Shown here in pieces: positions 1 to 9,563 of a DNA stretch of 64,000 bases. The notes under the pieces were generated by a model, which worked only from the letters and a program-made list of their open reading frames with translations, did no database searches and was not told the DNA's origin. The position numbers were made by a program, and so were the translations under genes. Source of the DNA: Microtetraspora sp. NBRC 16547 (GTDB taxonomy: Bacteria; Actinomycetota; Actinomycetes; Streptosporangiales; Streptosporangiaceae); NCBI RefSeq assembly GCF_030268965.1, contig NZ_BSSE01000001.1:124001-188000 (forward strand), in the 5' to 3' direction. How positions within the stretch are numbered: the stretch's first letter is position 1; each line of letters begins with the position of its first letter.

Positions 1-2
1 AC

Positions 3-104
3 CAGCTGGGCGCGATGGTGAGCGACGTCGTGGTGGAGCAGGTCGCCAGCCTGCTCGGCCTCACTCCGGAGACGATCGACCCCGGCTACGACGACCGGCA
101 CTGA
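3..104 (+). CDS. C-terminal end of an unidentified protein (5' partial)
   Basis: An open frame enters from the left edge and stops with TGA at 102-104. The 33 visible residues include the stretch VEQVASLLGLTPETIDPG and end in YDDRH. I do not recognise the family. The gene is convergent with the DUF5719 gene. Just after the stop the sequence repeats the motif TGACCGGC several times up to about 148, a short low-complexity stretch. Without the upstream part no function can be given. Confidence 0.5.
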   Translation, partial: QLGAMVSDVVVEQVASLLGLTPETIDPGYDDRH

Positions 105-167
105 CCGGCACTGACCGGCGGACCCTGACCGGCGGACCCCGACCGGCTCCGGGCTACTGGCTACGGG

Positions 168-1637
168 CTACGGCAGGACGACGCCGGGCCATTCCACGGT
201 GGCCGGCACGATCGCCCACGTCCTGGCCAGCGCGAGTGGCTGCGCGGTGAGCAGCACGCCCTGGCCGGTCTCCTCGCTCAGCACGCGCGCGCCGTACACC
301 GGACCGGATCCGGGGGCCGGAACGATGTGGACGGCGAAGCCGGAACCCGCGCCGGGAGGCGGGGTGAGCTTGATCTCCTTGCTCCGGGCCGCGGGCAGCG
401 TCACCTCGACCGGCGCGGTCGGGGCGCCGTGCTGGGGCAGGAGCTGGATCCGCACCGTCGCCGCGGTGAAGGGCGCGGACAGCACCAGGCGGGACTCCTG
501 CTTGCCGCCTCCCCTCCCGGGTCTCTTGCCGGGACCGCCGTCGGCCACCACGCTGCCGAGGTCGATCGGCGCCGCGCCCGCGGTGAAGGCCACGTCCTGC
601 ATGGACCCCGTCCCCGTCATCTTCATGCCGGCGACGATGGGCTCGTCCGAGGTCAGGACCAGGGCGCCGGGCTGCCCACCGACGCCGGTGGTCAGGTCGA
701 GCGTGGTCGTGGAACCGGCGGGAACCTCCACGGACTCCTTGTTCTTCAGCGCGTAGGAGCCGTCCTTCAGCACCGCCTTCACCTGCACGACCGTGTCCCG
801 CTCGCCAGGTGCGGCGACGTACAGCTCGCGCTGGCCGGCGAGTCCCGGGATGCCGGGCACCACCACCCGGGTGGACGGCGGCGCGGCGATGGGGAGCCAG
901 TCCACTCCCTTGCCCTCGCCCAGGGACTCCCTGATCGCGGCGGCCACCCGGCCGCCGCTGGTCGTCACCTGCACGGCCATCACCAGGGGCGACGGCGCCA
1001 GGTCCCGCAGCTTGACCTCGCGGTACTCGCCGGGTTTGACGACCAGCCCGTTGCCGCGGTCGGAGAGCACCGGCCCCTCGCCCGCGTAGATCATGACGGC
1101 GACGTCAGCCGGGGCCGCGTCGGAGTTGGCGAGGTGGAGGGTGACGTCGGCGGCGGCGGGTCCCGGGCCGATGAACCAGGCCTCCGCGCCGGGCTCGACG
1201 CAGCGCACGCCGGACAGCCCGCGCTGGGCGCCCGATGTGACCTGGGTGGTCTGCGCCGCCTCCAGGCCCGCCGCCATCGCGCCCATCCCGTCGACTGTGA
1301 CCGGGCGGGTGCGCACCGGCACGTTCTGCCGCCACAGCGCGCCCACCTTGTCGAGCGTGGCCAGCGGCTTGCCGCCCTTCATCGGGGCGACCGTGGCGGC
1401 CCCGCCGTCGTTCCCGCTCGGCGTGCCCTGCCCGCCCAGGGGTGTGACCGCGGTCATGCGGCCGCCGCCGGGGTCGGGGCAGACCATGGACACGGACTCC
1501 ACCGCGACCTTGACCTGCTGGGCCGCTTTCTCCGGGACGGGCGCGGGACGGCTGACGAAGGCCACGCCGTACAGCGCCCCGAGGGCGACCAGCACCAGGG
1601 CGAGCAGCCCGAAGCGGTTCTCGATCAGGCCCTTCAT
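168..1637 (-). CDS. DUF5719 family exported/membrane-anchored protein
   Basis: This 489-residue protein has one hydrophobic segment near residues 8-28 (GLLALVLVALGALYGVAFVS), which acts as an uncleaved anchor or signal, and then an extracytoplasmic region. The body reads as beta-rich, with VVPGIPGLAGQRELYVAAPG in the middle and GSGPVYGARVL near the end. These match my memory of the DUF5719 protein that lies in the same place near whiB in Streptomyces; the role of that family is unknown. The start is ATG at 1637, overlapping the stop of the upstream glycosyltransferase by 4 nt (ATGA), so the two are translationally coupled. An envelope glycan role is inferred only from this coupling. Confidence 0.75.
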   Translation of the reverse strand: MKGLIENRFGLLALVLVALGALYGVAFVSRPAPVPEKAAQQVKVAVESVSMVCPDPGGGRMTAVTPLGGQGTPSGNDGGAATVAPMKGGKPLATLDKVGALWRQNVPVRTRPVTVDGMGAMAAGLEAAQTTQVTSGAQRGLSGVRCVEPGAEAWFIGPGPAAADVTLHLANSDAAPADVAVMIYAGEGPVLSDRGNGLVVKPGEYREVKLRDLAPSPLVMAVQVTTSGGRVAAAIRESLGEGKGVDWLPIAAPPSTRVVVPGIPGLAGQRELYVAAPGERDTVVQVKAVLKDGSYALKNKESVEVPAGSTTTLDLTTGVGGQPGALVLTSDEPIVAGMKMTGTGSMQDVAFTAGAAPIDLGSVVADGGPGKRPGRGGGKQESRLVLSAPFTAATVRIQLLPQHGAPTAPVEVTLPAARSKEIKLTPPPGAGSGFAVHIVPAPGSGPVYGARVLSEETGQGVLLTAQPLALARTWAIVPATVEWPGVVLP

Positions 1638-4477
1638 GCCGGCACCTGCTCCTCGGGGTTCCTCGAACGCCTCCGGGAGGGCCGGGTCGGCTCCGGGGCG
1701 TCGCCGTAGTCTTCCACCTGCTCGGCCGTACGAGCGCCGGGCGAGGCCAGGACCAGCACGAGCGCGACGAGCGCCGCCTGCACCCACAGCCAGGTGCGGT
1801 GCAAGGTCTCGCCACCCGAACCGGGCGGGGGCACCGTGACGGTCCCCGCCACCCGCCACAGCCCGCCGGTCGGCGAGAGACTCACCCGTTCCAGTGCTGG
1901 TTCGGAGTCCAGCGCGCGCTGCAACGCCGTATCGACGGGCCCGGGCACGGTGACGAACTGGATGCCCTGGGCGGCCAGGGTCTGGACGTCGGCGCCGCCC
2001 CTGCCGGAGGCCAGCCCCGCCACGGCGGTGCCGACGCGGGCGGTTTCCGCCGCCGGGGAGCGCAGGTCGGACTCGCCGATGTACAGGGCGCGCCCGGGCA
2101 GGATCGTGTACGCGAGGCGGCCGCCCTCGGGGCGCAGAAGCAGCGTGCGCTCGCCGTTCGGCGACCAGGCCGCGGCGAGCGGCGGCACGGGGTCGGGCAG
2201 GTCGCCGCGCAGCGGGCCGCCCGCGCCATTGAGAATCCACAGCCCGGCGGCCGCCAGCGGCGTGGCGAACGCGACGACGACGATCAGCAGGGCGCCCATC
2301 CTGCGCAACCCGCCCGCCGCGCGGAACTCGGCGATCCGGTGCGCCGTGAGCGCGGTGGCGACGAGCAGGCCGGTGGCGGCGAACGCGAGCGGGACGCCGG
2401 GCCATTCGCCCAGCCGGCCCACCACGATCGCGAGCAGAACGCCGAAGAGCGTGACACCCCAGCCGATCGCGACGATCGTCTGGTGGCGGCGCAGCAGCAG
2501 CGCGCCGAGCGCGACGGCGACCAGCCCGGCGGTGACCCAGACAGGCGGCGTGCCCGGGCCGCCGGGGTTGAGCATGAGCAGCGCCTCGGCGCCCAGCCGC
2601 GGGTCGGCCAGCGCGGGGTCGGCCAGCCCTGCTTCGAGCAGGATGCGGCGCGGCTCCCGCACGATCTCGGCCAGCCAGGGGAACAGCAGGACGATCGGCG
2701 TGCCGAGGCCGATTCCCAGGGACAGTCCGACCCCCCGCCGGACACCGGCGAACGACACGGCGGCGAGCCCGCCCAGGATGGCGACCACGACGTAGACGAG
2801 AGGAGCGAAGGCCGTTCCGACGGCGAGGAGCAGGCCGAACCCCCACGCGGCGCGGCGGGACCCGGCGACGACCCGGGTGGCGAGGGCCGCGTAGACCGGG
2901 ATCAGCACGAGGATCACCGCGGTGCCCACGCGGCCGCTCGCGACCACGCCGGTCGCCACCGGCAGCAGGGCGTACGTCGCCGCCAGCCACACCCGGGCCG
3001 GGGTGTAGGAGATCATCCGCCTCGTCGCGACGTACGCCGAGAGCCCGGCGAGCGGCACGCATCCCAGCAGCAGGACGGACACGGCCAGCCAGGTCTTGCC
3101 GAGGAAGATCGTGGACAGCGCCGCGAGGACCGCCACGTACGGCGGGGCCCAGGTGTCCGAGCCGAGGCCGGCGGAGTGGTGGTTCTCGATGTAGAGCCGC
3201 CACAGGTCGGAGGCGCCGCCGGTGACCGGCACGAGTGCGCCTCCTCCGAGCAGCCCGCCCGCGAAAAGCGACCACTCGGCGGCCACGGTGATGCCGGCGA
3301 GCAGGAGGAAGAGCAGCACTCCGGGGCTGGAGGACATCCGCTGGAACAGCCCGGAGTCGGTGAGCAGCTCGTCGCCCTCCTCCTCCGAAGAGGTGTCCAT
3401 GGCGTGGTGCCGCCCGGCGGAGTCGACCGGCCCCTCACCCGCCAGGTAGCGCTGGATCATGTCGGCCAGCCGCCGCCAGGTGGCTCCGGAGGGGGTGAGC
3501 AGCCGCGCGACGGCGGCGTACCCCTGCTTCCTGCCCTTCTTGCGCGCCCTGCGCGCCTGGACGAGCCGCCCGGGATGGCCGAGGACCGAGCCGAGCGCGG
3601 CGATCTCGTCCAGGGCGTTCGCCGGTTGCTTGGCCAGGACGAACAGGACCGTGCGGAGCAGCGAGCCGGTGATGTTGCGGAACACGGAGCGGACCAGCGC
3701 CCAGAAGGGCAGGTTCGCCATGATCACAAGCAGCGCGTTGCGCCGGTCGATCCGGCGGGGGTGGTCGTCGCTGACGGCGATGCGCCTGCGGCGCCGGGAC
3801 GCCGCCTCGGCGTGCCAGGCGACGGCGGCGGTCACGTTGAGCACGCGGTGCCCGGCGACCCTGGCCCGCCAGCACAGATCGAGGTCGTCGCGGAACAGCG
3901 GGAACCGCGGGTCGAGCCCGGCGAGCTCCTCCCACACGTCGCGGCGGATCAGCATGCCCGCGGTCGAGACGGAGAGGACGTCCAGCACACCGTGGACGCC
4001 GTCGTGCTGGCCCTGGTCGTACTCGCGGGGCTCCAGACCGGTGTCCCTGCGCCCGGAGCGGCCGACGGTGACGCCGATCTCCAGCAGGACGCGCCGGTCG
4101 AGCCAGTCGCGGAGCTTCGGGCCGAGGATCGCGGCCTTGGGGTTCTCGTCGGCGGCGCGCAGCAGGGCGTGCAGCGCGTGCGCGTCCGGCGCGCAGTCGT
4201 CGTGGAGCAGCCACAGCCACTCCTGCCCGCCGGAGGCCCGCGGGAGCCGCCGCACGACCTCGTGCACCGCCTCGCCGAATCCGGTGGACCTCGGCAGGCT
4301 CAGCACACTGCTCGGTCCGAACGCCTCGGTGAGGAGCCGGCCGCTGCCGTCGCGGCTGCCGTTGTCGACGCCCGCGACGCGGTCGAGTGGCCGGGATTGG
4401 CGGAGCACCGCGTCAAGCGTCTCCTTGAGCCAGCGGGCGCCGTCGTGAGCGACGACGATCGCGGTGACGGAGTGCAC
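1634..4477 (-). CDS. Large GT2 glycosyltransferase with polytopic membrane C-terminus
   Basis: The protein is about 947 residues. Residues 1-260 form a family 2 glycosyltransferase domain: TAIVVAHDG at the N-terminus, the nucleotide/metal-binding HDD at residues 92-94, and FRDDLDLCWRARVAG further on. From about residue 270 many hydrophobic helices follow, ending in a basic tail (RPSRRRSRNPEEQVPA). I chose the GTG at 4477 because GAGGA lies about 9 nt upstream and the protein then begins MHSVTAIVVAH. A TTG at 4516 is also in frame but adds residues unlike the family. It is coupled to the DUF5719 gene and sits next to whiB, an arrangement also seen in Streptomyces. The membrane part suggests a lipid-linked substrate; donor and acceptor are unknown. 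Confidence 0.85.
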   Translation of the reverse strand: MHSVTAIVVAHDGARWLKETLDAVLRQSRPLDRVAGVDNGSRDGSGRLLTEAFGPSSVLSLPRSTGFGEAVHEVVRRLPRASGGQEWLWLLHDDCAPDAHALHALLRAADENPKAAILGPKLRDWLDRRVLLEIGVTVGRSGRRDTGLEPREYDQGQHDGVHGVLDVLSVSTAGMLIRRDVWEELAGLDPRFPLFRDDLDLCWRARVAGHRVLNVTAAVAWHAEAASRRRRRIAVSDDHPRRIDRRNALLVIMANLPFWALVRSVFRNITGSLLRTVLFVLAKQPANALDEIAALGSVLGHPGRLVQARRARKKGRKQGYAAVARLLTPSGATWRRLADMIQRYLAGEGPVDSAGRHHAMDTSSEEEGDELLTDSGLFQRMSSSPGVLLFLLLAGITVAAEWSLFAGGLLGGGALVPVTGGASDLWRLYIENHHSAGLGSDTWAPPYVAVLAALSTIFLGKTWLAVSVLLLGCVPLAGLSAYVATRRMISYTPARVWLAATYALLPVATGVVASGRVGTAVILVLIPVYAALATRVVAGSRRAAWGFGLLLAVGTAFAPLVYVVVAILGGLAAVSFAGVRRGVGLSLGIGLGTPIVLLFPWLAEIVREPRRILLEAGLADPALADPRLGAEALLMLNPGGPGTPPVWVTAGLVAVALGALLLRRHQTIVAIGWGVTLFGVLLAIVVGRLGEWPGVPLAFAATGLLVATALTAHRIAEFRAAGGLRRMGALLIVVVAFATPLAAAGLWILNGAGGPLRGDLPDPVPPLAAAWSPNGERTLLLRPEGGRLAYTILPGRALYIGESDLRSPAAETARVGTAVAGLASGRGGADVQTLAAQGIQFVTVPGPVDTALQRALDSEPALERVSLSPTGGLWRVAGTVTVPPPGSGGETLHRTWLWVQAALVALVLVLASPGARTAEQVEDYGDAPEPTRPSRRRSRNPEEQVPA

Positions 4478-4651
4478 GTGGATGAATCCTCGGGGGTTGT
4501 CCCACCATCTCAGCAAGTGTCACGAGATCGTGGGGAATATCGGCTTAACGCGCGACAACCCTACGGCACCCCCGGCTCACCCGATCACGGGAGAGCCGAA
4601 TCGGTCGGCGCGGTTGGCGGGGTCACGCGTCGACCGCGTGACCCCGCCATC

Positions 4652-4909
4652 TCACACCGCCTGGCGCTTGATCCTGCGCCGTTCCCGCTCTGACAGCCCA
4701 CCCCAGATGCCGAACCGCTCGTCGTGTTCGAGCGCATACTCAAGGCACTCCGCTCTCACCTCGCACGAGCGGCACACCTTCTTGGCCTCTCGGGTCGAGC
4801 CACCCTTCTCCGGAAAGAACGCCTCCGGGTCGGTCTGAGCGCACAGCGCACGCTCTTGCCACCCAAGATCCTCACCGTCGAGCGCCTGTGCCATGACCAG
4901 TTCGGCCAT
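4652..4909 (-). CDS. whiB: WhiB-family iron-sulfur transcriptional regulator
   Basis: This 85-residue protein has the four cluster-binding cysteines at 23, 46, 49 and 55 (C-x22-C-x2-C-x5-C), the turn GIWGG at 67-71 and a basic tail (RERRRIKRQAV). The core GWQERALCAQTDPEAFFPEK is nearly the same as Streptomyces WhiB, the sporulation-septation regulator that works with WhiA (mycobacterial WhiB2/WhmD is the orthologue). The start is ATG at 4909, with GGAGG 6 nt upstream; a longer in-frame reading to 4954 has no such site. It stands alone on the minus strand with a 190-nt upstream region holding hairpins. The neighbourhood (DUF5719 and glycosyltransferase downstream) also fits whiB itself, not another Wbl paralogue. 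Confidence 0.92.
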   Translation of the reverse strand: MAELVMAQALDGEDLGWQERALCAQTDPEAFFPEKGGSTREAKKVCRSCEVRAECLEYALEHDERFGIWGGLSERERRRIKRQAV

Positions 4910-5009
4910 TGCACACCTCCCTGTCGCTCGCCAGCCCACAATGGAGCCCCCCATGGAACGCCTTCCTGGTTACCCAGTTATTGGAAGGCGTAACAACATG
5001 TCTGTAATT

Positions 5010-5028
5010 ACACGCGCGTGGCGCGTGT
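5010..5028. promoter_or_regulatory. Perfect 8-bp inverted repeat upstream of whiB
   Basis: ACACGCGC (5010-5017), GTG, GCGCGTGT (5021-5028) form a perfect short-loop inverted repeat about 100 nt before the whiB start. It could be a regulator site in the whiB leader/promoter region or a second hairpin behind the gene ending at 5103. The sequence cannot decide between these. Confidence 0.35.
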
Positions 5029-5051
5029 GGCGTCAAGCGGCATACCGATAC

Positions 5052-5076
5052 CCGGGGAAAGACCAGCTTTCCCCGG
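5052..5076 (-). terminator. Strong hairpin terminator between the Q/P-rich membrane protein gene and whiB
   Basis: CCGGGGAAAG (5052-5061), loop accag, CTTTCCCCGG (5067-5076) is a perfect 10-bp stem lying 27 nt past the stop codon at 5103. On the plus strand it is followed by TTT, but on the minus strand, where the gene is, there is no T-run. U-tract-less hairpins are common as actinobacterial terminators. Confidence 0.6.
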
Positions 5077-5102
5077 TTTCGCGACCCTTGTGTTCAGCCG
5101 TG

Positions 5103-7025
5103 TCAGCGTTGGGAACCGTACCAAGGGGCCTGCGGATCAGCTCCGTGACCTGCCTGTTCTGTGCTCACACCTTCCTCAAGCTTTGCCTGGGACCGCTCGG
5201 GGGCATAGATCGCAGTCGGGTCGATGGTGTCCTCGCGACGCAACGGCCCGCTGAGCGGGTCCCCCTGATAGAGGCTCGCGTCGAAGCGCATGGTCTGGTC
5301 GCTCGGAGCGGAGTACCGGGAGGAATCGGGCGTCTGGTCGCTCGGAGCGGAGTACCGGGAGGAATCGGGCGTCTGGGCGTGGCCGAGCGGGTTGTCGTAG
5401 TACTCGGGGTAGTCCTGGGGCGCGGTCTGGGATCCGGCGTAGTCCGCCGGCTGCGCGTGCTGCTGGTAGTTCTGCGCCTGCTGGTAGGCGGCGGCGAGTT
5501 GCTGCTCGCGGGGGTCCACGGCCTGCTCGTACGGCCGGGACGGGTCGAACCCCTGGGCGGGCTGCTCGAACGAGGACGCCTGCTCGGCCGCCTGGTTGTG
5601 GCCGAACTGCCCGCCGGAGTAGCCGGAGAACGACGCCGGGCCCTGCTGGCCGTACGGCTCGGCCTGCTGGCCGTACTGCTCCTGCTGGTGCCCGAACGGC
5701 TGGGCCTGCTCGGCGGCCGGGTAGGCGGACTGGCCGAAGCTCTGATCGGTATAGCCCTGGTTGGCGTAGCCGGGGGCCTCGATCTGGGGGACCGGCGGGA
5801 ACGAGGAGTTGTCCTGCTGGGCACCGAAGGCGCCGTAGCCGGCGGCCTCGCCCTGCTGGCCGGCGTAGCCGTGCTGGTCGAACATCGGGCCCTGCGGAGG
5901 CTGCGGGTACCCGCCCGTCGCCTGTGGGAACGCCTGCGGGACGGGCTGCACCGGGGGCTGCGGCGCCTGCTGCACCGGCTGGACCGCCTGGACCGGCGGC
6001 GCGGGCTGCACCGGCGGCTGGGACGGCGCGTGCTGCGGCTGCGCGGGCTGCTGGCCTCCCGGGGAGGGCTGCTGGGAGGGCTGCTGCTGGCCGTACGGCA
6101 CGACGGCGGCGGGCTGCTGCGGCTCGGCGTATCCCTGGGGTTCGGAGCCGTAGCCCTGGGACTCAGGGGCGTGGCCCTGGGAGCCGAAGTGACCGACGGG
6201 CTGCGGCTCCTGCGGGGGGTAGCCATGGTTCGCCGGCTGCGGGGCCGGTGCGTACCCGTCCTGGAAGCCCTGAGCGGGCGAGGCGGACGAGGCGGCGTAG
6301 GGCTGCGACTGACCGTACGCGGGCTCGTTCTGGGCCTGACCGAAAGTGGGGTCACCCTGAGCCTGACCGAAGGCGGGCTCGTTCTGGGCCTGGCCGAAAG
6401 CCTGCTCACCCTGAGCCTGACCGAACGCGGGGTCGCCCTGACCGGCGACGTAGGCCTGTTCGACCTGCGTCGGCGCGTAGGAGGGCGCCCCCGACGCGCC
6501 CTGAACCGGCTGCATCAGCTGCGCCTGCTGAGGGTTGTATCCGGCGAAACCCTCGTCCGGGAAGCCGAAGAACCGCTCCTCGGAGCGGGCCGCCCCTCTG
6601 CGCGGCACGTCGGCGCCGATGGAGCTCCGGGCGAAGAGCATGCCGACGGCGGCGAGCGCGACCTGGGGCAGCGCCAGGATCAGGTACTCGATCTTGTCAC
6701 CGAACGACCCGCCGGCGAAGAACCCGCCGATCGTGGCGACCAGGCCGAGCAGGGCGGCCAGGCCGAGCAGGGCCATGGTGCCGAGGTTGACCAGCCGGGC
6801 CCGCGCGGTGGGGTCGCCCGCCCGGGTCACCAGCAGCACCGCGGCCGCGGCCAGCGCCGTGTTCAGGGGGCTCACGAACGCCGACAGATAAGCCATGGCC
6901 CGCATCGTGAACGACGCCGAGCCGAAGAAGAGGTGGACGACGCCGAAGAGGACGTTGGTGGCGACCACCGCCAGCATGATCCACGCGGCAGGCTCGCGCA
7001 GCCGTCCGGAATCTACCTTGAGCAC
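5103..7025 (-). CDS. Four-helix membrane protein with long Gln/Pro/Tyr-rich cytoplasmic tail
   Basis: The protein is about 640 residues. Residues 1-155 hold about four membrane segments (for example AAWIMLAVVATNVLFGVVHL). From about 170 to the end it is low-complexity, rich in Q, P, G, A and Y, with degenerate AFGQAQ(G/N)EP repeats and a perfect 13-residue duplication (DSSRYSAPSDQTP) near the C-terminus. The last 50 residues (GDPLSGPLRREDTIDPTAIY) are more ordered and acidic. The start is one of two adjacent GTG codons at 7028 and 7025, preceded by GGGGG. I do not recognise a named family. Such tails on actinobacterial membrane proteins often bind partners at the septum or wall machinery, but that is inference. 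It is divergent from fbiA. Confidence 0.7.
   Translation of the reverse strand: MLKVDSGRLREPAAWIMLAVVATNVLFGVVHLFFGSASFTMRAMAYLSAFVSPLNTALAAAAVLLVTRAGDPTARARLVNLGTMALLGLAALLGLVATIGGFFAGGSFGDKIEYLILALPQVALAAVGMLFARSSIGADVPRRGAARSEERFFGFPDEGFAGYNPQQAQLMQPVQGASGAPSYAPTQVEQAYVAGQGDPAFGQAQGEQAFGQAQNEPAFGQAQGDPTFGQAQNEPAYGQSQPYAASSASPAQGFQDGYAPAPQPANHGYPPQEPQPVGHFGSQGHAPESQGYGSEPQGYAEPQQPAAVVPYGQQQPSQQPSPGGQQPAQPQHAPSQPPVQPAPPVQAVQPVQQAPQPPVQPVPQAFPQATGGYPQPPQGPMFDQHGYAGQQGEAAGYGAFGAQQDNSSFPPVPQIEAPGYANQGYTDQSFGQSAYPAAEQAQPFGHQQEQYGQQAEPYGQQGPASFSGYSGGQFGHNQAAEQASSFEQPAQGFDPSRPYEQAVDPREQQLAAAYQQAQNYQQHAQPADYAGSQTAPQDYPEYYDNPLGHAQTPDSSRYSAPSDQTPDSSRYSAPSDQTMRFDASLYQGDPLSGPLRREDTIDPTAIYAPERSQAKLEEGVSTEQAGHGADPQAPWYGSQR
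5293..5370 (-). repeat. Two perfect 39-bp tandem copies inside the Q/P-rich gene
   Basis: Positions 5293-5331 and 5332-5370 are identical, and 6 bases of a third copy follow. The unit is 13 codons, so the reading frame is kept. Exact identity at all codon positions points to a recent slippage or recombination duplication. Confidence 0.9.
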
Positions 7026-7193
7026 CACTACCCCCAACGCCTTCCAAAAGACACTCGGGGAAGTTTGGCACAAGAGCGACTTTAGTGTCGGTAGACCCAA
7101 GAACCTCAGACAACTGCAACTGTTTCTTAGCTCACATTCTGCCCCATAAGAGGCGTGTGCCGCCCGCCTGCCACCTGGTGCGAGACTGGCGGC

Positions 7194-8144
7194 ATGCGCA
7201 TCGTTTGCCTCGCCGGCGGGATCGGCGGCGCCCGTTTCCTGCGCGGCCTCAAGGCGGCCTGTGCCGCCTCGGAAGAGCCCGCCGAGATCACCGTCATCGG
7301 CAACACCGGGGACGACATCACCCTGTTCGGCCTGCGTGTCTGCCCCGATCTCGACACCGTGATGTACACCCTCGGCGGCGGCATCAACGAGGAGCAGGGC
7401 TGGGGCCGCACCGACGAGACCTTCACCGTCAAGGCCGAGCTGGCCGCCTACGGCATGGAGCCCCAGTGGTTCGGTCTCGGTGACCGCGACTTCGCCACGC
7501 ACATCGTGCGTACCCAGATGCTGGCCGCGGGCTACCCGCTGTCCCAGGTCACCGAGGGGCTCTGCGCGCGCTGGCAGCCCGGCGTCCGCCTGCTGCCCAT
7601 GACCGACGACCGGGTCGAGACCCACGTCGTCGTCGAGGACGAGCAGGGCAGGCGCGCCATCCACTTCCAGGAGTGGTGGGTGCGGCTGCGCGCCTCGATC
7701 CCGGCCCACCAGATCGCCCTCGTGGGCGCGGACGAGGCGAGCCCGGCGCCCGGCGTGCTCGACGCCATCCGCGAGGCCGACTTCGTGATCCTGCCGCCGT
7801 CCAACCCCGTGGTGAGCATCGGCACGATCCTCCAGATCCCCGGCATCAGGTCCGCCCTCTGCGAGAAGACCGTCGTCGGCGTCTCCCCCATCATCGGCGG
7901 CGCGCCGGTGCGCGGCATGGCCGACGCCTGCCTGGCCGCCATCGGCGTCGAGACGAGCGCCCAGGCCGTTCTGGAGCTGTACGGCTCCGACCTCGTCGAC
8001 GGCTGGCTCGTGGCCGAGGAGGACAAGGCCGTCTCCCTTTACGGAGTGACCGTCGAGGCCCGCCGCCTCCTCATGGACTCCCCCGAGGCGACCCAAGACA
8101 TCGCCGCCGGGGCGGTCGCGCTCGCCCGCGGCCTCGCCTCGTGA
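7194..8144 (+). CDS. fbiA: 2-phospho-L-lactate / phosphoenolpyruvate transferase (F420 biosynthesis, CofD/FbiA)
   Basis: This 316-residue protein begins [19 protein letters not shown], the glycine-rich nucleotide-binding start of the CofD family. It continues with [31 protein letters not shown] and [14 protein letters not shown], all family signatures. The enzyme joins the phospholactyl or phosphoenolpyruvyl group carried by GPP/GMP-type donors to the deazaflavin Fo, giving (dehydro)F420-0. Length is normal for the family. The ATG at 7194 is placed directly before the nucleotide-binding motif; no good ribosome-binding site precedes it, so it may be leaderless. It is first in an operon with fbiB: its TGA overlaps the GTG of the next gene. 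Confidence 0.93.
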   Translation: MRIVCLAGGIGGARFLRGLKAACAASEEPAEITVIGNTGDDITLFGLRVCPDLDTVMYTLGGGINEEQGWGRTDETFTVKAELAAYGMEPQWFGLGDRDFATHIVRTQMLAAGYPLSQVTEGLCARWQPGVRLLPMTDDRVETHVVVEDEQGRRAIHFQEWWVRLRASIPAHQIALVGADEASPAPGVLDAIREADFVILPPSNPVVSIGTILQIPGIRSALCEKTVVGVSPIIGGAPVRGMADACLAAIGVETSAQAVLELYGSDLVDGWLVAEEDKAVSLYGVTVEARRLLMDSPEATQDIAAGAVALARGLAS

Positions 8145-9532
8145 CCGCGCGAGAGGATGGACCGTTGACCCCGACCGAGCCCCCTGCCGAGCCCACCACC
8201 GTGCCGCCTGCCGTGCCCACCACGGTGCTTCCCGCTGTGCCGCCTGCCGTGGCCCGGATCACCATCACCGGCGTGCCCGGCCTGCCCGAGATCCGGCCGG
8301 GCGACGACATCGCCGCCCTGGTGGCGGACGCCGTACCCGACCTGGCCGACGGCGACATCCTCGTGGTGACCTCGAAGATCGTGAGCAAGGCGGAGGGCCG
8401 GGTCCGGCGCGGCGACAGCCGTACCGACGCGATCGCGGAGGAGACCGCGCGGGTGGTCGCGCGGCGCGGCGACACGGTCATCGCCCAGACCCGGCACGGC
8501 TTCGTGATGGCCGCCGCCGGGGTGGACGCGTCGAACACCGAGCTCGGCACGGTCCTGCTGCTGCCCGAGGACTCCGACGCCTCCGCGCGGCGGATCAGGA
8601 AGGGCGTGCGGGCCCGGTCCGGCGCCGACGTGGGCGTGATCGTCTCCGACACCTTCGGGCGCCCCTGGCGCCACGGGCTGACGGATGTGGCGATCGGCGC
8701 GGCGGGGGTGCGGCCCCTGGACGACTTCCGCGGCGCGACCGACGCGTACGGTAACCCGCTGCGGGCGACGGTGACCGCGCTGATCGACGAGATCGCGGCG
8801 GCGGCCGAGTTGGCCAAGGGCAAGCTCGCCGGGGTGCCGGTCGCGGTCGTACGCGGGCTCGGCGACCTCGTCACCAGCGAGGACGGCCCCGGCGCGCGCG
8901 TCCTCGTCCGGCCCGCCGACGAGGACATGTTCCGGTACGGCTCAGCCGACGTCGTCTTCGCCCGCCGGACGATCCGCGAGTTCTCCGGCGCTCCCGTGGA
9001 CCCGGCGGCGGTACGGCGGGCGGTGGCAGCGGCCGTGGCCGCCCCGGCGCCGCACCACACGACACCGTGGCGGTTCGTCCTCCTGGAAACCGCGGAGGCG
9101 CGTACGGCGCTGGTCGACGCGATGCGGGACGCCTGGATCGCGGACCTGCGCGGCGACGGCTTCTCCGAGGAGTCCATCGCCAAGCGGATCAGGCGCGGGG
9201 ACGTGCTGCGTAATGCCCCCTACCTGGCCGTTCCGTGCCTCGTGATGGACGGCTCGCACACCTACCGCGACGACAGGAGGAACGCCGCCGAGCGCGAGAT
9301 GTTCGTCGTCGCGACCGGCGCGGGCGTGCAGAACTTCCTGGTCCAACTCGCGGTGGAGGGCCTGGGCTCCGCATGGGTGTCGTCCACGATGTTCTGCCGT
9401 GACACGGTGCGGGACGTGCTCGGCCTCCCGGAGAGCTGGGACCCGATGGGCGCGGTCGCGATCGGCCACGCCGCCGCGCCGCCCAGGGACCGGCCGCCAA
9501 GGGACGCCGCGGACTTCGTCGTCACCCGCTGA
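8141..9532 (+). CDS. fbiB: Bifunctional F420:gamma-glutamyl ligase / FMN reductase (FbiB)
   Basis: This 463-residue protein has the two-part build of actinobacterial FbiB. Residues 30-260 are the CofE ligase ([35 protein letters not shown]), which adds the glutamate tail to F420-0. Residues 275-463 are a nitroreductase-fold domain ([36 protein letters not shown]), which reduces dehydro-F420 with FMN. GTG at 8141 overlaps the fbiA stop as GTGA. A TTG at 8165, with GAGAGGA upstream, is an alternative start that removes 8 residues. The first 35 residues are a Pro/Thr/Val-rich repeat ([20 protein letters not shown]) not typical of the family. Confidence 0.93.
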   Translation: MTAREDGPLTPTEPPAEPTTVPPAVPTTVLPAVPPAVARITITGVPGLPEIRPGDDIAALVADAVPDLADGDILVVTSKIVSKAEGRVRRGDSRTDAIAEETARVVARRGDTVIAQTRHGFVMAAAGVDASNTELGTVLLLPEDSDASARRIRKGVRARSGADVGVIVSDTFGRPWRHGLTDVAIGAAGVRPLDDFRGATDAYGNPLRATVTALIDEIAAAAELAKGKLAGVPVAVVRGLGDLVTSEDGPGARVLVRPADEDMFRYGSADVVFARRTIREFSGAPVDPAAVRRAVAAAVAAPAPHHTTPWRFVLLETAEARTALVDAMRDAWIADLRGDGFSEESIAKRIRRGDVLRNAPYLAVPCLVMDGSHTYRDDRRNAAEREMFVVATGAGVQNFLVQLAVEGLGSAWVSSTMFCRDTVRDVLGLPESWDPMGAVAIGHAAAPPRDRPPRDAADFVVTR

Positions 9533-9563
9533 GCCGCCCGCCGCCATGGAACCGCAATCACGC

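Noticed and set aside
1799-4693. A 964-codon open frame on the plus strand opposite the GT2 gene
   Set aside because: High-GC genes leave long open antisense frames. Its product is Arg/Gly/Gln-rich with no family features, whereas the minus strand encodes a clear glycosyltransferase.
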